From assembly GCF_003600895.1 (NCBI RefSeq), contig NZ_QYRP01000002.1, positions 1,178,001-1,242,000 of the forward strand: a stretch of DNA of 64,000 nucleotides, given 5' to 3'. The translations under genes and the position numbers were made by a program. The stretch is from Nocardioides cavernaquae (GTDB lineage Bacteria; Actinomycetota; Actinomycetes; Propionibacteriales; Nocardioidaceae). The notes under the pieces were generated by a model. The model did no database searches and was not told the origin of the DNA. It saw nothing but the letters and a program-made list of their open reading frames with translations. Within the stretch, counting starts at the first letter, position 1, and every line of letters starts with the position of its first letter. Below are positions 8,834 through 18,387 of this stretch, piece after piece.

Positions 8834-9586
8834 TCAGCTCCGCGAGCGACCAGTCCGGCCGCGGGCCTTGCCTTGGTTCCGCGAGCCCCTCGAAGCGGGA
8901 CGCGCAGGGGTCAAAACTACCTTCCCGGGATCGGCCCAGGCCACCCGCACTGCACAGGTGGGATCGTCGATGAGACCCTCACCGACTGGCAGCACCTCCG
9001 GTGCCGCACAACCCAGCTGCGCGAGCACTGATGCGGCCTCCACAATCTCCTCGGAGATCGAGCTGCCCTTCAGCGCGACCAGAGCGCCGTGCGGGGCGAC
9101 CAGGGGCATTGACCATCCCAGGAGGCGCTCCAGGGGTGCCACAGCGCGTGAGGTGACGACATCGAACCGGGCCTTGCCGTGGAGCTCATCCGCCCGACCA
9201 CGGTGCACTGTCACATGGGACAGTTCGAGCTGCTCGACGATCTCGGAGAGATAGGTGGTCCGCCGCAGGAGTGGCTCGACCAGGGTGATGGTGAGGTCTG
9301 GGCGAGCGATGGCCAGCACCAGGCCGGGAAGACCAGCGCCACTGCCGATGTCGCACACGGTCGCGCCGTCAGGAATCAGGTCCGCCAGGGCACCACAGTT
9401 GAGAAGGTGGCGCTCCCAGAGCCGCGGAACCTCACGAGGACCGATCAGACCGCGGACCACGCCGTCCGTCGCCAGCGACTCGGCGTACGCGGTGATCAGG
9501 GGGAGTCGGTCGGAAGGAAAAACCCCCCGCACCGAAGCCGGGGGCTCCGGCAGTGCGGGGGGCGTTTCACGTGAAACGTCATTCAC
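8834..9586 (-). CDS. rsmG: 16S rRNA (guanine527-N7)-methyltransferase RsmG
   Basis: SAM-dependent methyltransferase for position G527 of 16S rRNA (formerly GidB). About 250 residues. SAM-binding motif CDIGSGAGLPGLVLAIARP, preceded by the family helix LWERHLLNCGALADLIP and followed by LVEPLLRRTTYLSEIVEQL and DVVTSRAVAPLERLLGW. The GTG start gives MNDVSRETPP, again with parS inside the N-terminal codons. A C-terminal Arg/Gly/Ser-rich tail (RGSRNQGKARGRTGRS) is extra. Transcribed with the jag-yidC group upstream and parAB downstream. Confidence 0.95.
   Translation of the reverse strand: MNDVSRETPPALPEPPASVRGVFPSDRLPLITAYAESLATDGVVRGLIGPREVPRLWERHLLNCGALADLIPDGATVCDIGSGAGLPGLVLAIARPDLTITLVEPLLRRTTYLSEIVEQLELSHVTVHRGRADELHGKARFDVVTSRAVAPLERLLGWSMPLVAPHGALVALKGSSISEEIVEAASVLAQLGCAAPEVLPVGEGLIDDPTCAVRVAWADPGKVVLTPARPASRGSRNQGKARGRTGRSRS
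9563..9578. promoter_or_regulatory. parS site within the first codons of rsmG
   Basis: CGTTTCACGTGAAACG is a perfect 16-bp palindrome containing the complete GTTTCACGTGAAAC parS core. It encodes the VSRET residues of RsmG. Confidence 0.88.
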
Positions 9587-9596
9587 GTCAACACTC

Positions 9597-10127
9597 TCAG
9601 GCGGGCAGAACGACGACGTAGCGACGCGGCTCGGCGCCCTCGGACTCAGACTGCAGACCCGCAGCGGCGACCGCGTCGTGCACGACCTTGCGCTCGAACG
9701 GGGACATCGGCTTCAGCGACACGGGCTCGCCCGACGCCTTGACCTCGGCCACGGTCTTGTCCGCCAGCACCACGAGCTCCTCACGCTGGCGCGCGCGGTA
9801 GCCGCTCACGTCGAGCATCAGGCGGGAGCGCTCGCCGGTCTCGCGGTAGACCGCGAGCCGGGTCAGCTCCTGGAGAGCCTCGAGGACCTCGCCTCGTGCA
9901 CCCACGAGCTGGCTCAGGTCCGCGCCGACGATGGAGACTGCCGCCCGGTCGCCCTCGACGTCCATGTCGAGATCGCCATCAAGGTCAGCGATGTCGAGGA
10001 GCTCCTCGAGGTAGTCCGCTGCGATGTCGCCCTCGTTCTCGAGGCGCTCGACACGGCTCGGACGTCCAGCGCCCGACTCCACGACGTCCTCGTCAGTGGT
10101 TTGCACGGTGGTGGTCTCGTCGCTCAC
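9597..10127 (-). CDS. khpB: Jag/KhpB RNA-binding protein (KH and R3H domains)
   Basis: Small RNA-binding protein that accompanies yidC in most Gram-positive genomes. About 176 residues: an acidic N-terminal region (DIADLDGDLDMDVEGD), a type II KH domain (VSIVGADLSQLVGARGEVLE), and a C-terminal R3H domain (PFERKVVHDAVAAAGLQSES). The jag-specific N-terminal domain of Bacillus SpoIIIJ-associated protein is absent, as is usual in actinobacteria. It overlaps the end of yidC by 4 bases, indicating coupling. Confidence 0.92.
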   Translation of the reverse strand: MSDETTTVQTTDEDVVESGAGRPSRVERLENEGDIAADYLEELLDIADLDGDLDMDVEGDRAAVSIVGADLSQLVGARGEVLEALQELTRLAVYRETGERSRLMLDVSGYRARQREELVVLADKTVAEVKASGEPVSLKPMSPFERKVVHDAVAAAGLQSESEGAEPRRYVVVLPA

Positions 10128-11089
10128 TTCTGCTCTCCCTGCGGACGGTTCTTCTTGCGCTGCTCGCGCGACTGCTTCTTCGGCTGCTGCCGGACCGGGG
10201 CCTCCGGGGCGGGGGCCTCCGTGCCGGTCGCCGTGGACGTGGGTGCAACGGTGCCGCCGTGGCGGGCTGCCTTGTGTGCGTCACGCTTCGCCTTCTCCTC
10301 GGCGGCCGGCGTGCCGGGGCCCGGGTTGCGGCGGATCACGTAGAACTGCTGGCCCATGGTCCACAGGTTCGAGACGGTCCAGTAGACAAGGACACCGATC
10401 GGAAAGGCGATGCCACCGACCGCGAAGACGACCGGGAGGATGTAGAGCAACATCTTCTGCTGCTGCGCATACGGCCCCTCGAGCGCCGTCTTGGGCATGT
10501 TCTTGGTCATCAGCTGACGCTGGGTGACGAACGTGGTGATGAACATGGCGAAGACCAGGACCAACGCCATAACCTGCACGCCGATGTCACCATCAGCGCG
10601 CATGAACGTCGACGCGATGTTCACCCCGAACAGCTTGGCCTCACCGAACTGCTGAGCCTGCTCGAGCGTCAGGATGCCCTTGGGCTTCTCGTGAGCCGCC
10701 TGGTCGAGCAATCGGAAGAGCGCCAGGAAGATCGGCATCTGCAGCAGGATCGGCAGGCACGAGGCAAACGGGTTGGTGCCCGCTTCCTTGTACAGCTTCA
10801 TCGTCTCCTGCGTGAGCCGCTCACGGTCGTGGCCGAACTTCTTCTGCAGCTCCTTCACCTGGGGCTGCAACAGCTGCATGTTGCGTGAGGACTTGATCTG
10901 CTTCACGAAGAGCGGGATCAGCGCGGCACGGATGACGATCGTGAGGCCCACGATCGACAGCACCCAAGCGGCACCGCTTTCAGGAGCGAGGAACGCGCTG
11001 AACAGCTTGTGGAAGCCGACCAGCACTAGCGAGATGACGTAGTAGAGCGGCGTCATGATGAAGCCGCCGATGGCGCCGAAGAAGGACAC
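10124..11089 (-). CDS. yidC: membrane protein insertase YidC (Oxa1 family)
   Basis: Inserts and folds membrane proteins, alone or with SecYEG. About 321 residues. The Oxa1 core with TM segments begins at VLSIVGLTIVIRAALIPLFVKQ, which carries the functional Arg in TM1 (TIVIRAALIP); KLYKEAGTNPFASCLPILLQ is the cytoplasmic hairpin and TM2 region. The C-terminal tail is rich in Lys/Arg (KKQSREQRKKN), suited to ribosome binding. The GTG start follows the yidD stop directly, with GGAG upstream. Part of the rnpA-yidD-yidC-jag-rsmG run. Confidence 0.96.
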   Translation of the reverse strand: MSFFGAIGGFIMTPLYYVISLVLVGFHKLFSAFLAPESGAAWVLSIVGLTIVIRAALIPLFVKQIKSSRNMQLLQPQVKELQKKFGHDRERLTQETMKLYKEAGTNPFASCLPILLQMPIFLALFRLLDQAAHEKPKGILTLEQAQQFGEAKLFGVNIASTFMRADGDIGVQVMALVLVFAMFITTFVTQRQLMTKNMPKTALEGPYAQQQKMLLYILPVVFAVGGIAFPIGVLVYWTVSNLWTMGQQFYVIRRNPGPGTPAAEEKAKRDAHKAARHGGTVAPTSTATGTEAPAPEAPVRQQPKKQSREQRKKNRPQGEQK

Positions 11090-11353
11090 TCAAGCTCCTT
11101 GAATGGGGGCGGAGGGTGCAGGGCAAGCTGTGGGGGCCGAGCGAGGTGGAACCGGGTCGTAGCCGCCTGCTGCCCACGGGTGGCAGCGACCGAGACGGCG
11201 TACGGCGAGCCAGCTGCCGCGGAGGGAACCGTGCTGCTGCACGGCTTCCAGCGCGTAGGCCGAACAACTCGGGTGATAGCGACAGACCTGGCCGTAGAGC
11301 GGGCTGATCAACAGCCGGTAGAGCTTCAGGAACCCGATCAGCAGGTACTTCAT
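11090..11353 (-). CDS. yidD: membrane protein insertion efficiency factor YidD
   Basis: Small (87 aa) membrane-associated protein that helps YidC-dependent insertion. The family signature is intact: [65 protein letters not shown], with the conserved Cys residues (CRYHPSCS and RCHP). It sits between rnpA and yidC, its usual place. Confidence 0.95.
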   Translation of the reverse strand: MKYLLIGFLKLYRLLISPLYGQVCRYHPSCSAYALEAVQQHGSLRGSWLAVRRLGRCHPWAAGGYDPVPPRSAPTACPAPSAPIQGA

Positions 11354-11369
11354 CGAGCACTCGCCTTCA

Positions 11370-11702
11370 TCAGGAAATCCGCTCCAGCGCGGTCGCCAGA
11401 TCTCGACCCAGCTCGTCGTACGACGCGTCCGCTGAGGCGGGAAGTGCCCTGATCACGAGCACAGCAGAGCCCGGGAGCGAGGAAACTTGCTCCCGGGCCA
11501 GGTGTCGCAGCCGGCGCTTCACGCGGTTGCGGGTGACAGCAGGGCCGACGGCCTTGCTCACCACGAATCCGACACGGGCCGGCAACTCCTCCGATGGCAC
11601 CCACAAGTGGGCGACAAGGGTGCGTGTGCCGGCTCGGCGACCATGTCGCGTTGCGCTCCGGAAGTCCTCACCAGACGTGAGCCGGTGCTCCCGGGGCAAC
11701 AA
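11370..11702 (-). CDS. rnpA: ribonuclease P protein component
   Basis: Protein subunit of RNase P, which processes the 5' ends of tRNAs with the catalytic RNA. 110 residues: [24 protein letters not shown] at the N terminus and the signature [21 protein letters not shown], the RNR motif that contacts RNA. The start is one of two consecutive TTG codons and no good ribosome-binding site is seen, so translation may depend on coupling to rpmH, 24 bases upstream. Confidence 0.95.
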   Translation of the reverse strand: MLPREHRLTSGEDFRSATRHGRRAGTRTLVAHLWVPSEELPARVGFVVSKAVGPAVTRNRVKRRLRHLAREQVSSLPGSAVLVIRALPASADASYDELGRDLATALERIS

Positions 11703-11726
11703 GGCCGCGCGGATTCGTTGGTGGGC

Positions 11727-11864
11727 TCAGACGGCGATCTGCTTGCGGCCCTTGCTGCGACGCGAGGACAGGATGGCGCGACCGGCGCGGGTGCGCATGC
11801 GGAGGCGGAAACCGTGCTTCTTGTGACGGCGACGGTTGTTCGGCTGGTAGGTGCGCTTGCTCAC
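11727..11864 (-). CDS. rpmH: 50S ribosomal protein L34
   Basis: 45-residue basic protein starting [20 protein letters not shown] and ending RKQIAV, a near-perfect L34. The GTG start is fixed by a GGAGAT ribosome-binding site eight bases upstream. Divergent from dnaA across the origin region, the standard arrangement. Confidence 0.97.
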   Translation of the reverse strand: MSKRTYQPNNRRRHKKHGFRLRMRTRAGRAILSSRRSKGRKQIAV

Positions 11865-12407
11865 GACTGATCTCCGATGCGGGGAATCGATTCCAGGGGG
11901 TGTCCACGACCCGGTGCGGCGGCGGAGCAGCTTTTCGGCTGGCACCGCCCACCCACGGCAACGCCCACCATGAGGTGGGTGTCCGTGGACATGCGGCACC
12001 GGTCGACACCGGGACGACCTAGCAACGGTACGCGCTGCGGAAACACAGGGTCAAACCCACGACTGACTTGCCTGTGGATGAACCCTTGCTGAGGCCTCGT
12101 TCGGCTTGTTACGTTCCCTGTCTTCCAGCGCGCTGTCCACCGCTCTCCACAGGCAGGATCGGAGGTGCTGTGGCGTGGCTCACATTGTCCCCAATTGCGC
12201 GTCTGACCTGCAGAAACATCAAGAACAGCGTGGCTTTCCGGGGAGCTGGGAGAGGCGTCATCCACACCCGGGGAGCATGGTTCACAACCTGTGGATAAAG
12301 TTGTGGAACAAGTTTCGTCGTCCGGCGTCCCGCTGGTGACGTGACAAGAAGTGTGACGGAGGCGACCGCATGGGCGGTCGGACGACACGAAGGAGTCTGG
12401 GTCGATC
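11865..12407. other. rpmH-dnaA intergenic region with DnaA boxes
   Basis: 543 bases without a gene I can support. It contains one exact DnaA box (TGTGGATAA, 12290-12298), weaker ones (TGTGGATGA at 12073, CTGTCCACC near 12133, TTGTCCCCA near 12186, TTGTGGAAC near 12301), and presumably the divergent rpmH and dnaA promoters. It may be part of the origin or the autoregulatory region of dnaA. An AAGGAG ribosome-binding site precedes the dnaA GTG. Confidence 0.6.
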
Positions 12408-13835
12408 GTGGAGAACACCGAGGGAAATGCGCTTGACCTGGCAACGGTCTGGCGCAACCTGGTCAACGACCTGCAGCCCAACCAGCGAGCCTGGCTCCGT
12501 TCGAGCGAGCCGGTCACGCTGCACGAGACGACGGCGATCATCGCCGTTCCCAATGACTTCACCCGCACCCAGCTCGAGGGCCGTCTCCGGACCCGGCTCG
12601 AGGACTCGCTGAGCGACGCATTCGGCACCAACATCCGGATCGCGGTCACGGTCAACCCGCAGCTCGATGACGGCATCGTCGTCGAGGAGATGCCCCCGGT
12701 CGGGAAGCACATGGCTCCTGAGCCGGATGACGAGCCCGAGCCGACAAGTCACTTTGTCGACATGACGACAGAGACGTCGCCTTCGCCGAGCGCGCTCGAG
12801 ACCCGCCTCAACCCCAAGTACGTCTTCGAGACCTTCGTCATCGGCTCGTCGAACCGATTCCCCCATGCAGCCGCCGTCGCGGTTGCCGAAGCGCCCGGCA
12901 AGGCCTACAACCCACTTCTGGTCTACGGCGACTCCGGGCTGGGCAAGACCCACTTGCTGCACGCCATCGGCCACTACGTCCGGTCGCTCTATCGCGGTGC
13001 CAAGGTCCGCTACGTCTCCTCGGAGGAGTTCACGAACGAGTTCATCAACTCGATCAAGGACAAGAAGACCGAGCAGTTCCAGAAGCGCTATCGCGACGTC
13101 GATGTCCTGCTGATCGACGACATCCAGTTCCTCGAGGGCAAGACGCAGACGCAGGAGGAGTTCTTCCACACCTTCAACGCGCTGCACAACGCCAACAAGC
13201 AGATCGTCCTCACGTCCGACCGCGCGCCCAAGCGCCTCGAGGCACTCGAGGACCGCCTGCGCAGCCGCTTCGAGTGGGGCCTCATCACCGACGTCCAGCC
13301 GCCCGACCTGGAGACCCGCATCGCGATCCTGCGCAAGAAGGCCGCGATCGACCGGCTCACCGCGCCGCCGGACGTGCTCGAGTTCATCGCGTCGAAGATC
13401 CAGACCAACATCCGCGAGCTCGAAGGCGCCCTGATCCGCGTCACGGCGTTCGCCAACCTCAACCGCCAGGAAGTCGACATGACCCTGGCCGAGATCGTCC
13501 TGAAGGACCTGATCCCCGAGGGTGGCGAGCCGCAGATCACCGCGGCGCAGATCATCGCCCAGACCGCGGCGTACTTCGGTGTCTCCATCGAGGAGCTGAC
13601 CGGGCCGAGCCGCGGTCGCCACCTGGTCACCGGGCGCCAGATCGCGATGTACCTCTGCCGGGAGCTGACCGACCTCTCGCTGCCCAAGATCGGCAAGCAG
13701 TTCGGCGATCGCGACCACACAACGGTGATGTACGCAGACCGGAAGATCAACCAGCTGCTCGCCGAGCGGCGCGCCGTCTTCAACCAGGTCAGCGAGCTCA
13801 CGAACCGGATCAAGATGCAGGCCCGTCAGGGCTGA
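12408..13835 (+). CDS. dnaA: chromosomal replication initiator DnaA
   Basis: AAA+ initiator that binds DnaA boxes and opens oriC. 475 residues with the four usual domains: N-terminal DnaB/self-interaction domain, a variable acidic linker (around [14 protein letters not shown]), an ATPase domain ([46 protein letters not shown]), and a C-terminal DNA-binding domain with the signature [38 protein letters not shown] start preceded by AAGGAG. Confidence 0.98.
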   Translation: MENTEGNALDLATVWRNLVNDLQPNQRAWLRSSEPVTLHETTAIIAVPNDFTRTQLEGRLRTRLEDSLSDAFGTNIRIAVTVNPQLDDGIVVEEMPPVGKHMAPEPDDEPEPTSHFVDMTTETSPSPSALETRLNPKYVFETFVIGSSNRFPHAAAVAVAEAPGKAYNPLLVYGDSGLGKTHLLHAIGHYVRSLYRGAKVRYVSSEEFTNEFINSIKDKKTEQFQKRYRDVDVLLIDDIQFLEGKTQTQEEFFHTFNALHNANKQIVLTSDRAPKRLEALEDRLRSRFEWGLITDVQPPDLETRIAILRKKAAIDRLTAPPDVLEFIASKIQTNIRELEGALIRVTAFANLNRQEVDMTLAEIVLKDLIPEGGEPQITAAQIIAQTAAYFGVSIEELTGPSRGRHLVTGRQIAMYLCRELTDLSLPKIGKQFGDRDHTTVMYADRKINQLLAERRAVFNQVSELTNRIKMQARQG

Positions 13836-14248
13836 GGAGCAGGGTCGCGGCTGACAAGACGTGCCCGAGCCTGTGGAATGAATGTCATTCCTGGTCCGAA
13901 ACACACGCCTGTCATCTGTGCACAACTGTGGAATCAGCGCACAGGGCACCGACGAAACCACAGGCCGGTGCACGGGGTACGACGGCAGCGCACAGGTCCT
14001 GTGCACTCCAAAAGCACCTCTGACCTGCAGGAACAGTAGTTGTCCACAGTTTCCACGGACCCTATGACAACTAATAGACCTCTACACATCCCATCGACCG
14101 CCAACTCCCTGACGGCTGGCTTTCTGGGGAGAACCCCGTCCGGGGAGCTGCGGGGAAACCACAAGTCCCCCCGCGCCCTCCCCATGTCTCGGGCCACATG
14201 GCAGGATGCTCAGTCCAGACTTGTCATTTCCCCACGGAGGCCCGAGAA
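13836..14248. other. dnaA-dnaN intergenic region, probable oriC
   Basis: 413 bases with no gene. In Streptomyces and mycobacteria the functional oriC lies here. Seen here: one exact DnaA box TTGTCCACA (14040-14048), near-boxes TGTGGAATG (about 13873) and TGTGGAATC (about 13926), palindromic TGTGCACA-type stretches, and a relatively AT-rich run (CTATGACAACTAATAGACC, about 14061-14080) that could be an unwinding element or the dnaN promoter. Few strong boxes compared with Streptomyces. Confidence 0.6.
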
Positions 14249-15379
14249 GTGAAGTTCCGCATCGAGCGCGACGCCCTCGCCGACGCTGTCGCCTGGGCCG
14301 CCCGCTCCCTGCCCGTCCGTCCCAGCGTCCCGGTTCTCGCCGGCCTGCTCATCGAAGCGGGCCAGGACGGGCTGGTCCTGTCGAGCTTCGACTACGAGAC
14401 GTCCGCACGGGCCACGCTGGCTGCCGAGGTCGCCGACGAAGGCACTGCCCTGGTCAGCGGCCGCCTCCTGGCCGACATCTGTCGCAACCTTCCGGCCAAG
14501 CCGGTCGACGTCGTGCTGGATGGTTCGCGGGTGACGCTGACGTGTGGCTCGGCGCGCTTCTCGCTGCAGACGATGCCGGTCGACGACTACCCGACACTTC
14601 CGGACATGCCCGCGGCCACTGGCAAGGTGGCCAGCGACGAGTTCGCCCAGGCCGTCAGCCAGGCGGTCACGGCCGCCGGCCGCGACGACATGCTTCCGGT
14701 CCTGACCGGTGTCCGCATCGAGATCGACGGCGACACGATCAGCCTTCTGGCGACCGACCGGTTCCGGTTGTCGCACCGGGAGCTCTCCTGGTCCCCGAAC
14801 ACCCCCGACGAGTCGGTTGCAGCGCTGGTGCCCGCGAAGGTGCTCGCCGACACCGCCAAGTCGCTGACCGCCGGTTCCGAGATCACGATCGCGCTCTCTG
14901 CCTCCGGCACGGGCGACGGCATCATCGGCTTCGAGGGCTCGTTCGCCGGCGGCGTGCGCCGCACGACGACCCGTCTCCTCGACGGTGAGTTCCCCAAGGT
15001 CCGCAGCCTGTTCCCGCTGGAGCACCAGACCACCGCCATCGTCGACAAGGCGGCGCTGATCGAGTCGGTCAAGCGCGTCGCCCTCGTCGCCGAGCGCAAC
15101 ACCGCGGTGCAGCTCGCCTTCAGCGACGGCGTACTCACCCTGGACGCCGGATCCGGTGACGAGGCCCAGGCCAGCGAGTCGGTCCAGGCAGACATCACGG
15201 GCGAGGACATCACCACGGGCTTCAACCCGACCTTCCTGCTTGACGGCCTCGGCGCGATCGACGAGTCGGTCGTCGAGCTCGCCTTCACGCAGGCGAGCAA
15301 GCCTGTCGTGATCAGCGGCAAGGGCGAGGAGACCGGCGGGTTCCGCTACCTCCTGATGCCGCGTCGCCTCCTGTCGTAA
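14249..15379 (+). CDS. dnaN: DNA polymerase III beta subunit (sliding clamp)
   Basis: Ring-shaped processivity clamp for replication. 376 residues in three repeated clamp folds, starting VKFRIERDALADAVAWAARSLP and ending YLLMPRRLL, the normal C-terminal MP-x-R motif. The GTG start is fixed by ACGGAGG 9-15 bases upstream; longer frames lack the family N terminus. Second gene of the dnaA-dnaN-gnd-recF series. Confidence 0.98.
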   Translation: MKFRIERDALADAVAWAARSLPVRPSVPVLAGLLIEAGQDGLVLSSFDYETSARATLAAEVADEGTALVSGRLLADICRNLPAKPVDVVLDGSRVTLTCGSARFSLQTMPVDDYPTLPDMPAATGKVASDEFAQAVSQAVTAAGRDDMLPVLTGVRIEIDGDTISLLATDRFRLSHRELSWSPNTPDESVAALVPAKVLADTAKSLTAGSEITIALSASGTGDGIIGFEGSFAGGVRRTTTRLLDGEFPKVRSLFPLEHQTTAIVDKAALIESVKRVALVAERNTAVQLAFSDGVLTLDAGSGDEAQASESVQADITGEDITTGFNPTFLLDGLGAIDESVVELAFTQASKPVVISGKGEETGGFRYLLMPRRLLS

Positions 15380-15420
15380 CGCTGCGCCAACCAAGCACCC
15401 CTCGACTCGAAGGAACTCGC

Positions 15421-16302
15421 ATGGAGATCGGACTCATCGGCCTCGGCAAGATGGGCGGCAACATGCGCGAGCGGTTGCGCCGCGCAGGCCACACGGTCGT
15501 CGGTTTCGACCGTGACCCTGCGCTGGCCGATGTCGGCTCCCTCGAGGAGCTCGTCGCGAAGCTGCCCAGCCCCAGGGTGGTCTGGGTGATGGTTCCGGCC
15601 GGTGACCCGACGCGCTCGACGATCGGTGAGCTGAAGGAGCTGCTCGGCGAGGGCGACGTGGTCGTCGACGGCGGCAACTCCAAGTACACCGACGACGCGG
15701 TCAACGCCGCCTCGCTCGCGGAGAACGGCATTGGCTACGTCGACTGCGGTGTCTCCGGTGGTGTCTGGGGACTCGAGAACGGCTACGCCCTGATGTACGG
15801 CGGATCGGCCGAGCACGCCGCCAAGGTCATGCCGGCCTTCGAGGCGCTCAAGCCCGCGGACACCTCCGACGGGCTGGTGCACTGCGGTTCGACACCGGGT
15901 GCAGGCCACTTCGCGAAGATGGTCCACAACGGCATCGAGTACGCCATGATGCAGAGCTATGCCGAGGGCTGGGAGCTGCTCGACAAGGTCGACATCGTCG
16001 AGAACGTTCCGGAGATCTTCGCCTCATGGCGCACGGGCACCGTGGTGCGCTCCTGGCTGCTCGACCTCCTGGTCGACCAGCTCCGCGAGGACGAGCACCT
16101 GGACAAGATCCGCGGCTACGCGGAGGACTCCGGCGAGGGCCGGTGGACCGTCGAGGCTGCACTCGACAACGCGGTGCCGCTGCCGGCCATCTCGGCGTCG
16201 CTGTTCGCGCGGTTCGTCTCCCGCCAGGAGGATGACGTCGCGATGAAGGCGATCTCGGCGATGCGCAACGGCTTCGGTGGTCATGCAGTGAAGAAGGACT
16301 GA
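15421..16302 (+). CDS. gnd: 6-phosphogluconate dehydrogenase, decarboxylating (short form)
   Basis: Oxidises 6-phosphogluconate to ribulose 5-phosphate in the oxidative pentose phosphate pathway. 293 residues, the short GndA-like bacterial form rather than the 470-residue enzyme. N-terminal Rossmann fold [23 protein letters not shown]; substrate-binding [27 protein letters not shown], and [21 protein letters not shown]. An insertion between dnaN and recF is typical of many actinobacteria. GAAGGAACTCGC provides the ribosome-binding site. Confidence 0.95.
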   Translation: MEIGLIGLGKMGGNMRERLRRAGHTVVGFDRDPALADVGSLEELVAKLPSPRVVWVMVPAGDPTRSTIGELKELLGEGDVVVDGGNSKYTDDAVNAASLAENGIGYVDCGVSGGVWGLENGYALMYGGSAEHAAKVMPAFEALKPADTSDGLVHCGSTPGAGHFAKMVHNGIEYAMMQSYAEGWELLDKVDIVENVPEIFASWRTGTVVRSWLLDLLVDQLREDEHLDKIRGYAEDSGEGRWTVEAALDNAVPLPAISASLFARFVSRQEDDVAMKAISAMRNGFGGHAVKKD

Positions 16303-16309
16303 CGACGCC

Positions 16310-17494
16310 CTGTATGTCAGCCACCTGACCCTGCACGACTTCCGGTCGTACGCCGACCTCGACGTCGCGCTGGAACCCGGGCCGATCGCGTTCATCGGGC
16401 GCAACGGGCAGGGCAAGACGAACCTGGTCGAGGCGATCGACTACCTCTCGCGGCTGTCGTCGCACCGGGTCTCGAGTGACGCACCGCTCGTGCGCGCAGG
16501 CGCCGAGCAGGCGATCATCCGCGCCGCAGTGGTCCGCGACGGTCGCAGCGCGACCCTCGAGATCGAGATCAACCCGGGCAAGTCCAACAAGGCCCGCGTC
16601 AACCGCACGTCACTCCCGCGTGCTCGCGAGCTGCTCGGTCTGGTGCGCACCGTGGTGTTCGCACCCGATGACCTCACGCTGGTGAAGGGTGACCCGTCGG
16701 ACCGGCGCAAGTTCCTCGACGACCTGCTCGTTCTTCGGGCCCCGCGGTTCGCAGGGGTCAGGTCCGACTACGACCGGATCCTGCGCCAGCGCAACACCCT
16801 GCTGAAGACGGCTGGCATGGCACGCCGGGGATCGAGCAGCCAGGAGGGCGCGCTCTCGACCCTCGAGGTGTGGAACGAGCACCTCGCGCGGGTGGGGGCA
16901 GAGCTGCTCGCTGCGCGCCTTCGCCTCGTCGCGGACCTCAATCCCCATGTGGGCAAGGCCTATGCGACGGTCGCGCGTGGAGCGGGGCGCGACGATGCCC
17001 GGATCGAGTACAAGTCGTCGCTGCCGTCGGTGGCTGAGGACGGCACACCAGGGGGTCGGCCCGACCGGGAGAAGCTGGAGATCGGCTGGCTCGAGGCGCG
17101 GTTGCTGGACGAGGTCGAGCGCCGGCGTCAGGACGAGCTGGACCGCGGCGTCTCACTGGTGGGCCCGCACCGCGACGAGCTCGTTCTCTCCCTCGGCAAC
17201 GGCGACCTGCGCCTGCCGGTGAAGGGCTATGCGTCCCACGGGGAGTCCTGGTCCTTTGCCCTGGCGCTCAAGCTGGCGTCGTACGACCTGTTGCGCTCCG
17301 AGGGTGACGACCCGATCCTGATCCTGGACGACGTGTTCGCCGAGCTCGACACCGGACGGCGCGAGCAGCTCGCTGACCTGGTCGCCGGTGCGGAGCAGGT
17401 GCTGGTCACCGCGGCGGTGGCCGACGACGTCCCGGCGGCGCTCGCCGGAACGCGGTACCTCGTCGGTGAGGGAGTTGTTTCACGTGAATCATGA
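16310..17494 (+). CDS. recF: recombination mediator RecF (apparent CTG start)
   Basis: ATP-binding SMC-like protein that loads RecA at single-strand gaps. About 394 residues: [18 protein letters not shown], Walker [15 protein letters not shown], signature-like [18 protein letters not shown], Walker [20 protein letters not shown]. No ATG, GTG or TTG occurs in frame between the preceding stop codon (16289) and residue 61, so the family N terminus can only be made from CTG at 16310 or another rare start. Starting at GTG 16490 would delete Walker A. It follows gnd by 7 bases and ends VVSRES inside a parS-like site. Confidence 0.92.
   Translation: MYVSHLTLHDFRSYADLDVALEPGPIAFIGRNGQGKTNLVEAIDYLSRLSSHRVSSDAPLVRAGAEQAIIRAAVVRDGRSATLEIEINPGKSNKARVNRTSLPRARELLGLVRTVVFAPDDLTLVKGDPSDRRKFLDDLLVLRAPRFAGVRSDYDRILRQRNTLLKTAGMARRGSSSQEGALSTLEVWNEHLARVGAELLAARLRLVADLNPHVGKAYATVARGAGRDDARIEYKSSLPSVAEDGTPGGRPDREKLEIGWLEARLLDEVERRRQDELDRGVSLVGPHRDELVLSLGNGDLRLPVKGYASHGESWSFALALKLASYDLLRSEGDDPILILDDVFAELDTGRREQLADLVAGAEQVLVTAAVADDVPAALAGTRYLVGEGVVSRES
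17476..17491. promoter_or_regulatory. parS-like site at the recF-dciA junction
   Basis: TGTTTCACGTGAATCA matches parS in 15 of 16 positions. It contains the GTG start codon of the downstream gene and codes the last residues of RecF. Confidence 0.75.
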
Positions 17495-18083
17495 GGACCC
17501 TGAGGCGACGGACGGCGAGACCGGGACTCTCCCGGAGAAGGCCGAGGCGGCGCCGGCGCACGACGACACCGGGCTGGACCTGGCGCGGAACCTGGCGCGC
17601 TCGATCGCTGGTGCGGCGAAGAACGCGCCGCGCCAGAAGCCACGCAAGAGCGGCAAGACCGGGAAGTTCGGCCCCGGCCAGCGGCGTACGACGGTGCCGA
17701 AGGCGTCGGGTGCCTTCCCTGACGAGCGTGACCCGCAGACCCTCGACACGACGCTCGGTCGGCTCGTCGCCGACCACGGCTGGTCCCTCGACCTCAAGGT
17801 GCAGAGCGTGTTCGGTCGCTGGCCCGAGATCGTCGGAGCGGAGGTCGCGCAGCACTGCCAGCCGACGGCGTTCGTCGACGGCAAGCTCGTCGTGCGGACC
17901 GCGTCGACGGCCTGGGCCACGCAGCTCCGGCTGCTGGCGCCGACCCTCGTGAGGCGCCTCAACGAGGAGCTCGGCCACGGATCCGTCACGCTGATCGAGA
18001 TCGAGGGCCCGAACCTTCCGACCTGGAAGAAGGGCCGCTACAACAGCCGTGACGGGCGGGGTCCGCGCGACACCTACGGGTGA
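17484..18083 (+). CDS. dciA: DciA-family protein (DUF721), putative helicase operator
   Basis: About 199 residues. The C-terminal DUF721 domain ([65 protein letters not shown]) matches the DciA family, which interacts with the replicative helicase DnaB. The N-terminal 90 residues are low complexity and basic ([18 protein letters not shown]). GTG at 17484 is chosen because GAGGGAG lies about 10 bases upstream; it overlaps the end of recF by 11 bases. Location between recF and gyrB is the usual one in actinobacteria. Confidence 0.88.
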   Translation: MNHEDPEATDGETGTLPEKAEAAPAHDDTGLDLARNLARSIAGAAKNAPRQKPRKSGKTGKFGPGQRRTTVPKASGAFPDERDPQTLDTTLGRLVADHGWSLDLKVQSVFGRWPEIVGAEVAQHCQPTAFVDGKLVVRTASTAWATQLRLLAPTLVRRLNEELGHGSVTLIEIEGPNLPTWKKGRYNSRDGRGPRDTYG

Positions 18084-18096
18084 CGGAACACCTCCG

Positions 18097-18162
18097 ACAT
18101 CTCGACCGGCCATGGGGAACATCTCGGCGGGCCACGGGGAACATCTCGGCGCGAGAAATGGC
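18097..18162. repeat. three tandem 22-bp intergenic repeats (copy A)
   Basis: Three adjacent 22-base units beginning ACATCTCG (18097, 18119, 18141); the first two share ACATCTCG-CGGCCA-GGGGA and the third diverges in its second half. The same period and core (TCTCGGCG/TTTCGGCG followed by a GGCCA-like stretch) recur at two other intergenic sites in the window. Located just after dciA. Function unknown. Confidence 0.7.
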
Positions 18163-18250
18163 GATCTGACGGCATCGGATGCGTAGGGGGACCCAGCCGA
18201 CCCCCCAGAAGGGCCTCCGAGAGGCCTTTTTGGGCCCGCTGAGGGCATTT

Positions 18251-18259
18251 TTGTCCACA
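18251..18259 (+). promoter_or_regulatory. DnaA box upstream of gyrB
   Basis: TTGTCCACA, an exact consensus DnaA box, about 130 bases before gyrB in a 304-base gap that otherwise holds the 22-bp repeats and presumably the gyrB promoter (AAGATGACGTATCTGG region). A single 9-mer can occur by chance in this much sequence. Confidence 0.5.
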
Positions 18260-18387
18260 GATCCCCCAATCCAGAACGTCTGGTCCTACGTTCTGGGCCT
18301 TCTGACCGGTAAGATGACGTATCTGGTCGCCCGCTATCCGCAGCGCGACCTTCTGCATGTACGGACCGGAAATGAAGAGGTTGCCGA

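Noticed and set aside
12282..14006. 574-codon antisense frame over dnaA
   Set aside because: Shadow of dnaA; no recognisable domain.
16314..16328. ATG at 16314 as recF start
   Set aside because: Out of frame; reads ATG TCA GCC ACC TGA.
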